NCBI RefSeq assembly: GCF_032854445.1 | Contig: NC_088299.1 | Coordinates: 2,643,001-2,707,000, forward strand | Direction of reading: 5' to 3' | Length of the DNA stretch: 64,000 nucleotides | From: Liolophura sinensis | Taxonomy: Eukaryota > Mollusca > Polyplacophora > Chitonida > Chitonidae | Shown here: in pieces, positions 34,802 through 48,719 of the stretch | How the letters are laid out: the number at the start of each line of letters is the position of its first letter | Position numbering within the stretch: position 1 is the stretch's first letter | Translations under genes and position numbers: made by a program | The notes under the pieces: generated by a model | Told to the model about the DNA's origin: nothing | Database searches by the model: none | Seen by the model: only the letters and a program-made list of their open reading frames with translations

Positions 34802-37800
34802 ACACCGCTAGACCAAATGTATACATGCATCAATACAGTATGCAATGAAGTTAAAAAAGAGCATACCTTCTCATTTTTGTCACGTGGCATAACCAACATA
34901 CCACAGTTTAAAGTAAGAATAAATTGAGAAAAATACAAAGCACTGTCATGTTATCAATTTTAACCAATCAGACATGAGTTATTTCTATGACCCAAGCAAG
35001 CAGCTGTTTTGGCTGAATAGTTCTGCCTTTAAGTGATGTGAAAGTGGGGCATGGGTGATGCTATATTGTGGGTTTGGCAAGGTCTATGGATACAGGCATT
35101 CGTCTGCTCTGCACGAAACAAAAGTTTTCTCGAACACCAGTTGTAATGTGTTAATGTAAACAACAGGTCGAATAAATCACAGCATGATCATGTGATCATT
35201 ACAGATGTCACCTTTCTATTGTGTATTGTGATCGTGCACTTACTTGGAGAGGGAGCCAGCCTTGACTTTGCCTTCCACATTGACAGGTGCCAGTTTACTG
35301 TAGCGGTAATTCTCGTAATGAACATTGTTTGTCACATCTTTCAAATCCTGCATGTGGGTTCTGCCAACAAAAATATATTTATTTATTTTAATTGAACATG
35401 CTTTTCCAGGAGTATATCTTTCTATTTATTTATTTTTATTTGATTGGTATTTTACGCCGTACCCAAGAGTATTTCACTTATACGCCGGTGGCCAGCATTA
35501 TGGTGGAAGGAAACCAGGCAGAGCCCGGGGGAAACCCACCACCATCCGCAGGTTGCTGGCAGACCTTCCCACGTACGGCCGGAGAGGAAGCCAGCATGAG
35601 CTAGGTTTGAACTCACAGCGACCGCATTGGTGAGAGACTCCTGGGTCATTACGCCGCGCTAGGGCGCTAACCAACTGAGAACAAAAATATAAACCGAGAC
35701 CTCTTATTATCTGCATTAACACACCAGATGACCAAACATATAAAAGATATATTCAAAAGGTCCAAAAAGGCTTCCAAACTTTTGGGTGGACAATCTGATC
35801 AAGCTGTATTAAAACAATTAAACTTGTAGATAGATGGTTTACCAACAAAAAGTTTTTATAAAAATTTCTTTCATTAACAGGCTTGAAAGCTCTTAGACAG
35901 CTTCATTTTGATTTGCGTTTTATAAAATTTCTTTATGCATTATCAAAATGTCATCTATGTGGTTTGGGATCAGAGCCTTCCAATTTTCTCTCTACTCGTT
36001 GCCCCGCTTGTCGAGATTATCAGAAGAGGAAACGACATGTACATGTAATTAAAGCTTGGAAAAAGCCTTTTCAGTGTGAGGATCCCTTGTTACATGAAGG
36101 TTTTGTCAGCTATCTGACAAAGGTCATTCACCTGTGAGCAGGTCTCTTCACTCACCTTATTAACATGTTCCTCAAAGCTATGAAGTCATTATGTTCCAAA
36201 TTTTCCACTGAAAGACAGATAGAGGGATGCGTAATTATATGATATCTCGTGTGACATAAGCAAAGGTAAATATAACTTATAAAGCACAGTTGCAAAGTGT
36301 ACTAAATTTGAAACTTGTACTTTCAATAAATGTTTTCAAAAAGAAATTAATCCACGCAGAGGCTGAAAATCCAGCTCATCAACACTGATGTCACATATTC
36401 TTGCTTGCTTTAATGTCCAAGGTTGTTAATTTACTTGTAAACTAAAGAAAAAAAAAATCTTAGCTGTCATTGTTTAGAACCAGTTGTTTCCAGTGTGGAC
36501 CATGGAGAAAAGTAAAACTTTCTGATCACTGACAAAATAAAATGAAAAACAATGATCTTTTATGTAAAGGCACTTTGGGGAAAAGGGTGATGATATACTG
36601 ATTTAACACAATATTGCAGAATTGTGCTTCAGCTGTCAATCTGATTGCAGCTCACCTTCCACTACCCCCCAGGGGTATTGTCTACCTCGCACCCGCTTGC
36701 CACCACTGTCTACAATTGTATTGCTGCCCACCACTGCAAATGGTACTCTATCCTGTAACATAGAAATAATGTCAAATAAACTTATCATGCACTTGGTTTC
36801 ATACTTGTATGTTTGACTCAGTTACTCACTTTCATGTTCACAAAATACGCCAATTTTAAAATGTCAACTGTCTGTGAATTGAAGTACGAATCCCCAGCAC
36901 ATAAACATGGAAAGCAACTGAATGTTGTATGATATATCATGTTAGGCTTACTGCAGTCTATATCAGCCAATATGTAACCAAAAAGTCTTGTCATGTTGTT
37001 GAAAATCATAGCTCGCAGGATTTCAAAATTTTGACTTAAGTCTCCAAATTGCGTTTTGAATCACCTCAAGAACCAAGCCAGGGTGATTTCTAACTCCTAG
37101 TTTTGAAGATCCTTAGGCATGTAACACATCATTATGTTGATAACAGAAGTCAGCTGATGATGACAGAAGAAATGTTCACAACCAGATATAAACTTTGTAC
37201 CACTGAATTAGAATCTTCAACAATAAATCAATACTTAAAGGATTCATTTATTCTATTGGATTGGTGTTTTATGATGTACTCAAGAATACTTCACTTATAC
37301 GACGGTGGTCAGCATTATGGTGGGAGGAAAATGAGCAGAGTCCAGGGGAAACCCACAAGAGATGACCCAATACTGCGCAATGCAGTGAAGTAACAACAGA
37401 TCCAGGAATGTCAAAAAAAAAAAAAACCCAAAACATGCATGTCACAAACCTTAAGTTTCTTCTGATGTTTGTTTTCATCTTCATCATCACAATCTGGGAA
37501 TTCATAAATTTTAATTTTGTGCTGCGCAATCTCATTTAATATCTGGGGAAAAAAAAAAGAAGAAAAAAAAAAATTCACATCAATAGATAGATTAAGGCCA
37601 GGACTGTGCGTTTGTTTCAGATAATGAACTAATGGGTTCTATTCTACTTTCGCACTGTTTAAATAAAATCGTCTTACTGAAAAGCACAGGTGGATGACAC
37701 ACTCTACCACTCCCCAACCCCAATAAGATTTCACCCTTTAAGAAGAGGTTGGCTTATACTCAGTAACAGAATGGTGGGGGATAGAACTAAAGATAATCTG

Positions 37801-40800
37801 TCAATGGATAGTTCTGATTTTACCCACACACCAGATAAACAAGCACACGGTGAGAGGATCAAGTAAAAACAAAGAAAGCTCTCACTGATGAATAAAAAGT
37901 CTTTGTTTCGTTGCTGTTTAACATCTTAATAATAAATAAATAAGCAAATATGACAAATGACCTGAAATTTTTTTTCGAGGCAAATAATACCAGAAAATAA
38001 TACTTTTGGTGCTGAAACTTTAGATTTTTCCAGCTGGATATCACCCTACTTTCCAAACAAAACTTGAACGACCTTTCTATGATCAACAGAACTCCCAGAA
38101 TCAGGCAAAATGGGCTTAGTCAAGGTCACCGTAGTCAAGGTGAAAGTTCAGGTCATTTACCACAGGTCAAGGACGCATGATCTTATCAGTGAGATGCTGG
38201 GTCAGCCAGTAAAGAGAGAACTTTCTTTCCTGATAGCAGGTATGAATAAATAATGGGCTGGAAGAAGGAAGCTTACAGTTTTCTTGAATTCTCTACATTC
38301 GTCTGGTGTCATGGTGTCGGATTTAGCGATGAGCGGGATAATGTTGACCTTGTCATGTAAGCGCTTCATGAACTCCACGTCCAGGGGTTTTAACCTGAAG
38401 CAACACACAGCATACACAATTATCATATGGAATACAGATTTATCATGTAGAATATACAATTATCATGTCAAATATACCATAATTATGTGGGATATACTAT
38501 TACCATGTGAAAACCAGAATTACCATGTGAAAGACAGAATTACCATGTGAAATATACAATTGTCATGACAAATTTACCATTAATATGTGGGATATACTAT
38601 TATCACATGGCATATAGTATTATCATGTGGCCTATAGAAAGTCAATTTTTCGTGGCAATGTACATTCAGGGGGCATAACTATGCATTACATGTAGAAGCT
38701 TAGGCACCATCAGGGTAATTCCCCTTGCATAAGGATAACCTATCTGTGTGACCCAGAACAGTGCTTCTTTGTGTATGAAGTGAGCTGTTGACAGATAGGA
38801 TCAGAATGTGAGCATCAGCTTACAGCTGTTCAGATTAGCCTCTCCACAAACAGCTGATTGTCTGACTGGTCATAGACGAGTCTCCCACAGCTAGATAGGT
38901 TGTTTGATGGGACAGCCTGGAATGTTTCTCAGGCAAATAAACAGTCACATTTTGCATGGCTAGAGCAGAATATAGTATATCCTCAAATATGCAATGAAAC
39001 ACACCACATTGGGTCTCTGTGTTAACGTGTATAAACCAAGACAGTACAGCCATTTAAAATGCCTCTGTGCTGTGTATCTCAGATCACTAATAACATAACA
39101 ATGACATGATGTGTTTCTTTAGGACGTCACTAATGTTTAAATCATGATGGAATGTAACACAAGGCCTAAAGGCCGCTGTAACATAAACAGGCTGTCCTAC
39201 AGATAGCACGCAACCCAACAACTTTCAACAAAAATTACTATAGGTGCAACTTACTGAGTCAAAGGTTATCAAGTATCAACATGAATGACCCCTTGATATC
39301 ATTTCGACCTTCATATAAACAAAAATAATTAAAAAATAGAAAACTGAAAAATTCTGAAGAGATTATTTTTATATTTAAAGTGATATAGCTTCTTTAACCA
39401 GTTCATTCCTCAGCATTACCATAAGAATAAAATTTCAAATGTATTAGTAACTTGGAAAAAATTCTTAATCCTTTATTTTCCTCTCCCATAAATGAAACAG
39501 TTACAACTTTGCTTGTTTTCCATAAGCTACAAGCAAATGCTATATCTGAATTTGTACATGCATAGCTGTTAATTCATCATTTCAATCTTTTAATTTAAGG
39601 TACAAACATAAAGTGAATGTCAGATGACCATCAAACACTGTATAAAAAAAAAACAAAAAAAAAACAACAATCTGATTTGTGTTTTTTAAAAACTTTTTGG
39701 GTGATGTCAAATGCATTTTGAGCCCTGGAATCTAGAATGGCCTATTCTGATGATACTGTGCCAAACATAGTTTATCTACTGAATACACATAACCTGCGGG
39801 AGGTCTGCATTCTACACTCTCCAAATTGATCCTGAAACAAACTAATCCACGCAAAAAGTATGGAAGTGACATTCCTGATACCCACAGAGTAGACCACTGC
39901 TGTATCATTAATTTTAGCATCATTTTACTCGGTTGGAAAAATTAAAAAAAAAATATTATCATGGGGTTCAAAAAGATCATTCATAAATCATTAATATTAA
40001 AGCATTTTAATCGCCTTGAAAAATCCCCCCCCCAAAAAAAAAGAGCATTAACATGGTGTTTTACATTAGAGTGCAATTCTCGCCATACTGAGGTCAGGTC
40101 TAACCGATACTCATGTAACAGGAAGAAACTAGGTCTTTGTTGACAAATAATTAACTAACTGCACTTCCCAGTATAAAATAACTGTTTTCTATCAGGATTG
40201 TCTGAACTCCTGTCAGACAACGTCAGCATTACAAGCTCTGATCAGTTAACTGCCCGGGAGAGTTCAGCTCATTTGTATATTAGTCACCAAATCTTATCAC
40301 CAATCAGTAATTGTCAATATAAATGTACAATGCGTGAGTAAGGCATACAGGGAGACGGCAGTTTGACACATGTACATCAGATGTTCCTTCTAGTGTAAGC
40401 TTAATATCAGGTGCCAGGATCATCAAAGCGATCTTAGATGCAAGACAAAACTTTAATCATTAAACCTTTCCATTATTTTAGTTGAAATTTGTTTTACAAC
40501 TTACCTAGAAACAACAATTTTAAAGTGATTTCAAATTTTGACTTAGGTCTAAGATTGCTTTGAGATCCCGAGCCTTAGGTCACCTAGGGAAATGTGGGGC
40601 AAAATTTCGTTGAAGCGACAATGGTTAAAATGAAGTGACCGAGTCATTTTTAGCTTCCACAGCAGTTCTGTACATTAATTTGCATATGTCAGTCAAATTG
40701 TTGACACCCTATCTTTTAACATGGGTCGGTTAATCAAATTGTTTACACCTTACACTATCTTTTAACATGGGTCTCTTAGTCAAATTGTTGATATCCTATC

Positions 40801-43800
40801 TCTTAAAATGGATTGTTCTTTCAAACTGTTGACATCCCATCTTTTAACATGGATTGGTCTGTCAAATGGTTGAATCCAATTTATTTACTGTCCATGGGTC
40901 ATTCTCTCAGCAAAGGGACCAGATTGCAAGATCACACCGACTTTTAGCAGTATGTCCCTCTTATCGCAAAATGTATGTTATATTTGTACACTAAAAACAA
41001 CCTCAAAAAAACAGATTTTTCATGACCATGTGTGAAGGGTTAATCACCAGAAACCTGTCCGCCAACCAATTACTGAAAGCACACTACATTAAATGACAGT
41101 ATCCTAAACGATGCTGTTGGATTCGTTATGATATGAAGCCCGGGAGCAGACCTGTGTTGTATGTTATCAATCTTCAGATTACATGTATAGTACACAATAC
41201 AAACAAATATAGGAAGAAACAAATAGAGGACAGGCCACCGCTGAAGTCTGACTTACTTAAAGTAAATAGCTTCACTGACTATGCTGGAGAAAAATACCAG
41301 CAAAGTGATTAACAGTAAATCTCCTACAACTTCACAAGTTTATTCACCAACTAATCAACCTTCTGGCCTACAGTTCACATAGCAGGGTGATAAGTTCACG
41401 AAAAATTCCATTAAGTCATAGGTGATTTACTGTAGACTTCATATCGCTAGGTGATTTACTGTAGACTTCATATTGCTAGGTGATCTACTGTAGACTTCGT
41501 ATCGCTAGATGATTTACTGTAGACTTCGTATCGCTAGGTAATTTACTGTAGACTTCATATCGCTAGAGGATTTACTGCAGGCTGCATATTTCTAGGTGGT
41601 TTACTGTAGACTTCATATCGCTAGGTGATTTACTGTAGACTTCATATCGGCAGATACTTTACTGTAGACTTTGTATCGCTAAATGATTTACCGTAGACTT
41701 CATATCGCTTGATGATTTACTGTAGACTTTGTATTGCCGGATGATTTACTTCAGACTTCATATCGCTAGGTGATTTACTGTAGACTTTGTATTGCCGGAT
41801 GATTTACTTCAGACTTCATATCGCTAGGTGATTTACTGTAGACTTCATATCGCTAAATGATTTACTGTAGACTTCATATCGCTTGATGATTCACTGTAGA
41901 CTTCATATCGCCAGATGATTTACTGTAGACTTCATATCACTAGATTATTTACTGTAGACTTCATATTGCTAGATGATTCACTGTAGACTTCGTATCGCCA
42001 GATGATTCACTGTAGACTTCGTATCGCCAGATGATTTACTGTAGACTTCATATCGCTAGATTATTTACTGTAGACTTCATACTGCTAGATGATTCACTGT
42101 AGACTTCGTATCGCCAGATGATTTACTGTAGACTTCATATCGCTAGATTATTTACTGTAGACTTCGTATAGCCAGATGATTTACTGTAGATTTCATATGG
42201 CTAGGTGATTTACTGTAAACTTCATATTGCTAGGTGATTTACTGTAGACTTCATATTGCTAGATGATTTACTGTAGACTTCATATCGCTAGATTATTTAC
42301 TGTAGACTTCATACTGCTAGATGATTCACTGTAGTCTTCGTATAGCCAGATGATTTACTGTAGATTTCATATGGCTAGGTGATTTACTGTAAACTTCATA
42401 TTGCTAGGTGATTTACTGTAGACTTCATATTGCTAGATGATTTACTGTAGACTTCATATCGCTAGATTATTTACTGTAGACTTCATACTGCTAGATGATT
42501 CACTGTAGTCTTTGTATCGCCAGATGATTTACTGTAGACTTCATATGGCTAGATGCATGGATATCATCAGTACAACGCAGAAGATTTGTTACTTACCCAT
42601 GGCCTGTGGGGGCAATAAAATACAGACAGGTGTGAACTCGGCTATCCACGATTGTAACACGATTCACACGAGATTCAGCTGTCAAATACTCTTCATATTT
42701 GCTGTCAATAAAGTCTGTAATAGGCTGCCAGCTGAAAAATGTAATATTTACCTCATGAAAATTTCAAACCAACATGTATTACAAAAATTTTGTCATTCAA
42801 GAAAAAAATTTATTGTCACTCTCCAAATGACAACTTGTATGCTTGTCAAATCAAGAGAGACGGTCTTTATAGCATCCAAACACAGACAAATGCAGTGGTG
42901 CCTCAATGTAATACCACATCAAAGACACAAAGCATGGTACTCTTAGTCACATTAAACATCAATGAACATTGTCCAATTAGTTCAAGGCCCATACCTTTAT
43001 TCTGAGCCAAGTTAAACAGTACTGTACCAAGATTTTCGTATTTCACGCCTTATGCCTGATTTAATTGGGATTAAGCCCCTTTTACCTGTGAGCTCCATTC
43101 ATACCAACTTAACCACCATATTCAACTTATTTCTCACTGAATGAATTCCTTAGGGTAACAAGAAAGAGCACCCACCAATTACTGTTGTCCACAGCGTCCC
43201 CAAAACCAGGCGTGTCCACTATAGTCAGCTTCAGATGTACACCATTCTCCTTCAACGAAACTTGTGTTGTGTCCACCTGTCACAAACACAACATTACATA
43301 CGTGTATACCATCATACATCATCATTCCGGCTCTCAGTTCTTAGCCTTCACTTAATGTACTTCAGAATAGAATTAGAAAGTGTGGGTGGGTCAGATTTTT
43401 CCCCTCAATCTGATTAAAAATTGCACCACATTTACCATCATTATCTGAAGATCATATTGTCAAAGGGAGCCAAATGTTAAAGAAGCAGCAAAGTTTGTCA
43501 TCCATTCATTAAAATTCTCTGTGTTCCAATGCTTGAAGCCAAGAAGAACATACAACTGTTAAATGTTACATCCTTCTTCAAATCCTTAACATCTGAATTT
43601 TCAAAAAATTCAAATTCAAAAAATTAACGACAATCTGAAATTCCTGATTTATTCGTATGACTTGAGCTTTACTATATTTGCTGATTATCTCAAAGCGAGA
43701 AGAATGTGTACTTTGAGTCAATACTAATTGTCAATTTTGCAAACTTTCCACAAAGTCATAGGTGATGAATCCAGCAGCCATGTGTTAACATAGAGGTTTT

Positions 43801-46800
43801 GATTTATTTATTTATTTCATTGGTGTTTTACGACGTACTCAAGAACATTTCACTTATACGATGGCGGCCAGCATTATGGTGGGTGGAAACCGGGCAGAGC
43901 CCAGGGGAAACCCACGACTATCCGCAGGTTGCTGGCAGACCATAGAGGTTTTGAACTATCAACCTAAGAAAGCTAAAGTGCAATGAATACTGAGAGAGAA
44001 GAGAGACTTTTTCTATGAAAATAAGCTTAAATTTCTTCTACTAGTTGACTCCTATTAGAAAAAGTTTTAGTTTCAGCGATTCTGGCCAAATAGTATATTC
44101 TATGAAACTCCAGAATTCCCTTAAAATCAGCTAATCAGTTGAAAATTCTCATCCGTGTGTATTGGTGATGATACCTTGACAGTTTTCTGTATCCTATGTG
44201 AAGGGCCGGGATATTCAGCACTGTACAGATCTGTGAGGAACAAAGAGTTGATCAGCGTAGATTTCCCTAAACCAGATTCACCTGAAACACAGAAAGATGA
44301 AGACCATTATTTATTTATTTGATTGTTGTTTTACGTCGTATATGGCCAGAATCAAACCCACAACCGTCCGCAGGTTGCTGACAGATCTTCCCATGTCAGC
44401 GGGTAAGGTGCTTTCAGTGAGTTAGTGGTAAGTGGAGAAACATGACATATTAATTTGAACAGAATTTAAACTTTCACTAGTCAACAACTTCCCATGAACT
44501 GGTCATCACTGACATTCACTCGTGTCAGTGGTTATATTATTTCACCCTGTGGACAAAACCATTTTATCAGACGGGAATGGTGAGGGCACCACAAGCCAGT
44601 CGGATTTTACACGTACTACAAGCAGCTACTTATAAAAGTAAACACTGTAAACATTAATCATCAAAAGAGAAAAAAGGTCTGGCCTTGAAAGCCATGTGAT
44701 GCTCAGTGTGTATGACATATATGTTTTATTGTAGCTTTCTGATCCACCCCGATCTATTTTCATCACCGTTCATGCTGTGGGCCGCCATGTACATGTAGCC
44801 TTTGTGCGATGCGAGGATTCTGCTGGACATGTATGATGGTGGACTATACTGCAATACAACCAACTTCATGTGTAAATTAATAAGCTTTGCCAAAGTTACA
44901 GCAAATAAAAAATCTGCTGTAGATGGCGTTACCAGCCACATGTTCACATAACCAAATTGCTAGAGCGCTTGTGTCTCTTTTCGCATTGTAGCGAAACCGA
45001 ACAATTGGTTATTCAAGGCTTAAAACCTGTAACCGATTTTTTAGTTATGTCAACTACCCAAATCTCATGGCCTGGTGCCCTTATATAAAACACAGTGATG
45101 CCCTCAAACCAGACAGCGGTGCCCTCAATTGGGACAGAAATGCCCTCAACCAAGGAAGAACAGGTTCCTTTCAATGAGCTTACAGTACCAATATGTAGGC
45201 ACACTAAAACATAAAAGATAATACATGTGACGAACACTGTCAAGTCTACAGAAAAACTAGGCGAGATGAAGGTTTCAATACAGACTGAAACACTAGAGAA
45301 AATTAGAGTATCAATGAAGCTGTATACTGTAAAGCATATGGGCGGATTATTTAGTGTGTTTATCAAGTCTTGCCAGCTTCTCCCCCAGGTGGAAACTCTG
45401 GCTTGTCTCTACACATTAATACTGGCCTAGTCCTGTTAACTCTGACCTCACTCACTATACTACACTACTCACAGTTGGCTTTAATCAAAAAAACGCGATA
45501 ATTTATCCGCCTGTAATTCTATAAACAGTCTCTCTGGCTGTGGCAGCTGGGACAGGAATTCTCCCATGTATACAGCTCTGACAGATATTGATATAAACTT
45601 AGTTCCCACTATCAAAGAATGTACATGTACGCCCCTCAAAGCATGCCTGAACAGTGGCGGACAAAACTTGCACTGTTAAACAGCCAGCCAGTGCATAGTA
45701 AAATACATGCATTCCAGACACATTCTTCCAAGGAATAGAAATTATCCGATACTGTGTAATTTTAAACCCCATCAAATCAAAAGTCTAATGGATCTATGAC
45801 TTATGTTCTTAAAATAAAAACCCAACTTACAAGCACTGAATTTCAAACCAGACAAAAAATATTTCTTTTGGAAGAAGAACTCATAGATGTACATGTATAC
45901 ATGTACATAGATATTATACAAATGCTTGCCTGGCATCCAAATGCTTGCCTGGCATCCAAATGCCTACCTAACATCCAAATGCCTGCCTGGCATAAAAATG
46001 CCTGCCTAACATCCTAATGCTTGCCTGGCATCTAAATGTCTAACTAACGCATAAAAATGCCTGTCTCACATCCAAATGCCTGCCTGGCATCCAAATGCCT
46101 GCCTAACATCCTAATGCTTGCCTGGCATGCAAATGCTTGCCTGGCATCCAAATGCTTGCCTGGCATCCAAATGCTTGCCCGGCATACAAATGCTTGCCCG
46201 GCATACAAATACCTGCCCGGCATACAAATGCTTCCTAGCATACAAATGCCTGCCCGGCATACAAATGCTTCCTAGCATACAAATGCCTGCCTGGCATACA
46301 AATGCTTCCTAGCATACAAATACTTGCCTGGCAAACAAATGCTTGCCTGGCATCCAAATGCTTGCCCGGCATCCAAATGCTTCCTAGCATACAAATACCT
46401 GCCCGGCATACAAATACTTGCCTGGCAAACAAATGCCTGCCCGGCATACAAATGCTTCCTAGCATACAAATGCTTCCTAGCATACAAATACCTGATCATA
46501 ATAGATCATAATTTTCTTAGCATCAATACATGCTGTGGGAAATACTCATATACAAGTAAATCATTACTTAGCTCTGGGTTATAATATGAACATTTCTCAA
46601 CATGAACGAAATAAATACAGGTGTCTAATTTTTATTGCCACAGGGTGCCACTATATCTCCCATTTTGTTTGTTTGGTCTAGCTCTGTACACTTTTAGGTC
46701 CCTCATTTCCTGTTATCAGAATGAGTTTGATATTTTTATAGCATGTGAAAAGCTGGTCCTGTGGATGGTACCACACAGCTCATTTCAGCTGTCCATTTGG

Positions 46801-48677
46801 CCCAGGATGCCCTTCACACAAACTGTTACTGACAGAATAGATTTTGCCTGCTTTCCCATTAATTTAGGCAGGATGGGGAACTCATTAGGCCACAGGCATG
46901 AGTGAGGAGAGCCCCCTGGACTAGTGGACATCTTATCTTGGTGGACATGTATACCATAACAGAATTTATACACAGCAGAATCCAGGAACTAACTTCCCAG
47001 ACCTCTGCCACAGATTACAGTAAATAACTGTATATTCACATAGTCCAGAGCACATAATCCTTGAGCTTGTACAGTGTATTTATCTCCCCTAATGTTGAGT
47101 AATGCCCAGTCATAAAACTTAAACACACAGAGGTAGAGTCTGCAATACATGTACATCAAGTCTGCAGCATATTCCTAGCCCTGCACCCCGCCTGACTAAT
47201 GTTTAGGCCAACATTAGAAAAACTTTTGTTGGGGGGTAGCCTGACCAACCCACTTAAAAAGGGCCGCACTTTTTAATTTTAGTTTTTATTGGGCTTTGAT
47301 AATTTTTTTTTTTTTTTTTAGAAATGCCTATCCCTATTTTGCCTACTGACAGACCCTAATATTTCTGATAAGCCAGTGCTATCCAGGATAAAGAATTATT
47401 TAACAATGCCCTTATCTACTTCCCCCATCCTCCAGATGTTCTGGCTGTAGCCAGTCTAATTCTGCTCACACACACACAACATCGTTATCTGCTAAACTGA
47501 TGTACATGCCCAAAATGATCTAAAATTTCAACCCAAAACGTGTATTTTTGGAGACATACAAATGTCATAAAACACTATTCTTGGTGCTGAAAATTACATT
47601 TTCCCAGTCTGGCACTTTTCTAACATCAACAGAACTCTCACTTGCTTGGATTAAATTTGAGGTTATTTACAGTATATATGACTAAGCTAAAAATAAACTT
47701 TGGCCCAAATGTCACTATATACATTGCATTTATTTGTGTATTTTAGTTTTAAAACATGCATGTAAAACAGTCATTTGTCACACACCTTTCCTAAAAATAC
47801 ATAGATTATGAATGTGGTTAATATGGTTGTGTTTTAATCGAACAAGGCATTAAATCTTCGCACCATGATTACTGTGCCTAGAGATATTTATTTATTACAT
47901 TTAAAACGTTCCTAAAAGATAGAACCAATTTTGACTAAAACACACAAAGAGCATAGACTACTTTTTATAAATAAATATGTACAATAAACTATTTATTTGA
48001 TTGTTGTTTAACGCCATATTTAAGTATATTTTTCACTTTCATGTATACATGAGCTGGTGGTCAGTTTAAACTAGGAAATTTGCTCTACATTTATCCATGA
48101 TATAAAGATGAAAAATCTGGACTCTAGGAAACCATCAAGCTCAACACTTATCTAAGATATAAGGATGAGAGTACAGCGTAAAACACCAATCAAATAAATA
48201 TAAGGATGAAAAATCTAGACTGCAGGAAACCAGCAAACTCTACAGTCACTGTATGTAGATAAGATGCAGATGACTGAATCTAACCATACAAATGTAGCAT
48301 AGGCAAAAATATTTAAGAATACAAGGTGTGGAATAGAACAGTCAAGTTTTTTACTTCGAGAATTAAAAACAGAACAAAAAAAAAGGTGGCATTAGATGTA
48401 ATTACAGACACAAAGGCTGGATCTTCAGGTTTTTGGGGACAGGTGATGAACTGACAAAAGTTACAAATTAGAGGGTAGCTCTGTGTGAGGCCTCTACACT
48501 GTATATCATGTAAATCTACACATTTATGTACATGTAGGTAACATCTGCACCCTGAGTATTAACCTTAAAACATACATGTATCTTCAAAAATGACATGCTT
48601 GTTTGACGTTGAGGAACATAACATGGGAGATAATCAATAACATTTTCGCAGCAGCATCTGATCCAAATGAAAAACTC

Positions 48678-48719
<42 letters not shown>

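Noticed and set aside
41415-42552. CRISPR-like regular repeats
   Set aside because: Units are contiguous with no unique spacers, in a eukaryotic intron; a plain minisatellite.
46044-46584. Overlapping repetitive frames on both strands
   Set aside because: 19-bp minisatellite; all frames are repeats of the same unit and have no gene structure.
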